A stretch of DNA of 64,000 nucleotides from Zobellella maritima. GTDB taxonomy: Bacteria; Pseudomonadota; Gammaproteobacteria; Enterobacterales; Aeromonadaceae. The notes below the pieces were generated by a model that saw nothing but the letters and a program-made list of their open reading frames with translations, was not told the DNA's origin and searched no databases. The translations under genes were made by a program, and so were the position numbers. The stretch spans positions 186,001 to 250,000 of the forward strand of contig NZ_QCZE01000001.1 of NCBI RefSeq assembly GCF_003075035.1. Direction: 5' to 3'. This document shows, piece after piece, positions 62,008-64,000 of this stretch (position 1 is its first letter; each line of letters starts with the position of its first letter).

Positions 62008-63129
62008 TCACCAGGCTCCATATCGTGAATCACGACGAACCCGGCCACTCAGCCTGGCCAGTATAAAGTGAGCCGCCCGTAACAATCCCATAAGCAGCGG
62101 TCCAAACAGCCAAAGCAGCCAGCTGCCGAGGTAAAGTGCCGGGATCAGCAGCAACAGCCATCCGGCAAGCTGCACGGCCAGCACGGGGAAGCCCAGCACA
62201 TCGGCGACACCGGCGAGCACGTCACTGACAATACTGGGGTGTGTCACCACCAGGTAGCCGGCACCGACAATCAGGGGCCATTTCGCATAGCGGGCACTGG
62301 TCAGCACCATACGCCCGCCCTGGCTAACCCGGGCAGCCAGGGCCGCCGAACGGGCGCCTCGGCTGGCGCCCTGGGTGGTGACCGCGGCAGTACGCCCCAT
62401 ATGCAGCACTTTCACGGCACTTGATAAGACCAGCACATCGACCGATGCCCAGCCGATATCGGCGGCGGTGAGCGCTTCACCGGCGCGGTATTTGGTTTCC
62501 AGGCTGCGAATGCCGCTGGTAAAAAACTGGTTCAGCCCTTCCAGCATGCGTTCGGACACAATCCACTGGGTTTCCCCCTGGGCGTCCACCACAAACTGGC
62601 CGAGAAAATCATGGCCTTCGCGCTTGATGAAGTTGATGGCATACCAGCCACGTTCTTCCGGAGTCAGCCGCTGATACGGAGCCGAATCTGTGGTATTGGC
62701 ACTTTCCTGGGAGCCGGCAAAGAATTGCCTGATGGCCTGGTAGCCCTGATCCGCCTGGTTTATCAGCTCGATGGTCTGGACTGGCCGGGTCATAAAGTGA
62801 TGGATCGGCGGCAGAATCGTTTCCCCGTAGCGTCCAAGAATCTCCTGAAATTCAGGCTCCTGGCCGTAGCGCGAAAATACCTTGCGGGCCATGGCCGGAT
62901 AACGGATAAACGCCGCCTGCGCCTTCACCAGCAGCAACGGGTCATCGGCTAGATCCAGCAACACCGCCTGAACCCTGAGTGACTCTTGTTTAATGCCGGG
63001 AAACCCTTCCAGCACATCGCCGGCCCGGATCTGTATCAGTTTCTGCTCAATGGGAACCGGGTGGACGGCCACACTGGCCACCGTCGCCAGCAACAGGGCC
63101 AGGCCACAAATCATAAATAGCTTCTTCAC
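62008..63129 (-). CDS. Membrane protein of unknown function
   Basis: I do not recognise this 373-residue protein. The N-terminus (KKLFMICGLALLLATVASVAVHPVPIEQ) is a signal peptide or anchor. A soluble, mainly helical part of about 220 residues follows, with FPGIKQESLRVQAVLLDLADDPLLLVKAQAAF and RLTPEERGWYAINFIKREGHDFLGQFVVDAQGETQWIVSE, then hydrophobic segments near the C-terminus (YAKWPLIVGAGYLVV, VLAVQLAGWLLLLIPALYLGSWLLWLFGPLLMGLL). The GTG start at 63129 gives an anchor directly at the N-terminus; ATG 63114 is possible. Longer upstream frames lack a signal. It is monocistronic. Confidence 0.6.
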   Translation of the reverse strand: MKKLFMICGLALLLATVASVAVHPVPIEQKLIQIRAGDVLEGFPGIKQESLRVQAVLLDLADDPLLLVKAQAAFIRYPAMARKVFSRYGQEPEFQEILGRYGETILPPIHHFMTRPVQTIELINQADQGYQAIRQFFAGSQESANTTDSAPYQRLTPEERGWYAINFIKREGHDFLGQFVVDAQGETQWIVSERMLEGLNQFFTSGIRSLETKYRAGEALTAADIGWASVDVLVLSSAVKVLHMGRTAAVTTQGASRGARSAALAARVSQGGRMVLTSARYAKWPLIVGAGYLVVTHPSIVSDVLAGVADVLGFPVLAVQLAGWLLLLIPALYLGSWLLWLFGPLLMGLLRAAHFILARLSGRVRRDSRYGAW

Positions 63130-63196
63130 AGGTTCACCACCAATATCACTCCATGGCCAAGGGTATATCCGGTTTGCGCCGAGTCTACAACCGTTA

Positions 63197-63349
63197 ACGG
63201 TATTCTGGTTTGGAAACAGTGGGCTGCTAGGCCTCATCACCCTGGCGACGGGCTTTGTGGCCAACTTTGCCGGCTTTACCCAACTGGTAGCCTTGTTCTA
63301 TCTGTTGATCGGCTATCTGAGTCTGCTCCTGGTGGGCGCGCTTATCTAG
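63197..63349 (+). pseudogene. DUF1328-like small membrane protein remnant (doubtful)
   Basis: The frame ending at 63349 reads GLLGLITLATGFVANFAGFTQLVALFYLLIGYLSLLLVGALI, two hydrophobic stretches resembling small DUF1328/YtjA proteins. No ATG, GTG or TTG start with a ribosome site is in a suitable place, so it looks broken or is chance. Confidence 0.25.
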
Positions 63350-63449
63350 GCCCCCTTCAAGCTCAGGCTGGACGCCCGCCAGCCCGGCATGGCACAGGCC
63401 ATTAACAGCACCGATTGAGCGTCCGCCGGAACACTGACCCGAGCTGACA

Positions 63450-63486
63450 AAAAAAACGCCATTTATTGATGGCGGCTTTTTATTAT
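63450..63486. terminator. Bidirectional terminator
   Basis: CGCCAT (63457-63462) and ATGGCG (63469-63474) form a stem flanked by an A-run before and a T-run after, a good bidirectional terminator. Confidence 0.75.
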
Positions 63487-63608
63487 AACTCATTAGTTTA
63501 CAATTAAATGCAGCTATTAAATGCTCAAGTGAAAACTTGTTAATGTGGATGTGCCTATACTCAATATTCTTTAAATTAATAATAAAATTGGTGTGGTGAG
63601 GGTTTAAT

Positions 63609-64000
63609 ATGAATGGATTGTTATCAGTTTATTTCGTTGGGGTGGCTCTTGCTCTTTTGGTCGTTCCCATGTTTATTTTGTTAAGCATTGTGACATACAT
63701 TAAGAAAAGAGAGGCTCGTAGCAGAGTTAGCCCACTTACTACAGATCTTCTTCGTGTACCGGGGTTCTCGCTACAGCAAAAGATAGATGATATGAAATGG
63801 GATCTGGTGGAATGTCTAATGATGATCCCTGTGTTAACGGCTATTGTGCCCATGTTTGTTTTTCTTCAGGTAAAGATGGCGGATCAGACGTTTACCCTCA
63901 CCAGCTGGTTGATGGTTATTTTAATAATAATCATTGGTCTTGCTTACTATGCGCGTAAGCTATTTAAACAGATAAAAAAGTTAGGTTACCTTCGCTTAGG
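63609..64000 (+). CDS. AT-rich membrane protein, N-terminal part (continues past window; possible NERD-domain protein)
   Basis: An open frame runs from ATG 63609 to the window end, 130 codons without a stop. GAGGG lies 7 bases before the ATG. The product begins MNGLLSVYFVGVALALLVVP with a TM helix to residue 30, has a cytoplasmic loop (KKREARSRVS...LQQKIDDMKWDL), then two more TMs (MIPVLTAIVPMFVFLQV; LMVILIIIIGLAYYA) and KLFKQIKKLGYLRLG at the edge. This layout is found before NERD nuclease-related domains, but the domain itself is not visible. The codon use is much more AT-rich than its neighbours, which suggests transfer. Confidence 0.7.
   Translation, partial: MNGLLSVYFVGVALALLVVPMFILLSIVTYIKKREARSRVSPLTTDLLRVPGFSLQQKIDDMKWDLVECLMMIPVLTAIVPMFVFLQVKMADQTFTLTSWLMVILIIIIGLAYYARKLFKQIKKLGYLRL

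Noticed and set aside
61886-62071. Short plus-strand frame MPRFFTMAEDRCEQ after the receptor
   Set aside because: It starts inside the terminator and overlaps the end of the minus-strand gene; no family resemblance.

Overview
The window is a GC-rich gammaproteobacterial chromosome segment. E. coli-like gene blocks (proS-trmO-rcsF, arcA, the lasT-like gene followed by thrLABC, talB beside a YaaJ-type symporter), a CsrB-type sRNA, a DUF3545 protein and a copper nitrite reductase suggest an Aeromonadales relative such as Oceanimonas, Oceanisphaera or Zobellella. The genus is inference; no ribosomal RNA gene is present.

Bases 1-11,000: the 3' part of tilS, a patatin-like lipase, proS-trmO-rcsF, and tRNA-Gly(CCC). 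Then comes a duplicated cyclic-di-GMP unit on the minus strand. The upstream copy is intact: a c-di-GMP-I riboswitch abuts the ribosome binding site of a small periplasmic protein, followed by a GGDEF-EAL protein. The downstream copy keeps a GGDEF-EAL gene, but its small gene is an internally deleted remnant behind a diverged riboswitch-like leader.

Bases 11,000-33,000 are mostly core: a BCCT transporter, a cNMP/CBS/DUF294 protein with a DEDDh exonuclease, arcA, rraA, aceK, a TrmH-family methyltransferase, the thr operon with leader peptide and attenuator, a CsrB-like sRNA with a GacA/UvrY-type upstream site, tesB, ung, talB, an alanine/glycine symporter and small housekeeping genes.

Bases 32,600-55,100 are accessory metabolism. 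A nirK-FGE-SCO operon carries an FNR-type box. A large catabolic region follows: a TRAP transporter, an arylmalonate-decarboxylase-like enzyme, a GntR regulator, a hydantoinase, a hydantoin-racemase homologue lacking both catalytic cysteines, a class V aminotransferase, a second TRAP transporter, an amidase and a FAH-fold hydratase. Nearly identical 20-bp palindromes lie before TRAP operon 1 and before the hydantoinase gene, with a half-site before gntR, suggesting one regulon. Next are an SBF-type transporter and a LysR regulator divergent from a beta-alanine aminotransferase and a CoA-acylating semialdehyde dehydrogenase. Together these could take a ureide, hydantoin or dihydropyrimidine through an omega-amino acid to acetyl-CoA or propionyl-CoA, but the substrate is unknown.

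Bases 55,100-64,000: a yybP-ykoY-type manganese riboswitch before a Ca2+/Na+ exchanger, a complementary pair of bacterioferritins, a lipoprotein next to a DUF2235 hydrolase, a TonB-dependent siderophore receptor, an unknown membrane protein, and an AT-rich membrane-protein gene cut by the window end. REP-like palindromes and a 61-bp tandem array occupy intergenic spaces between 50.4 and 56.6 kb.
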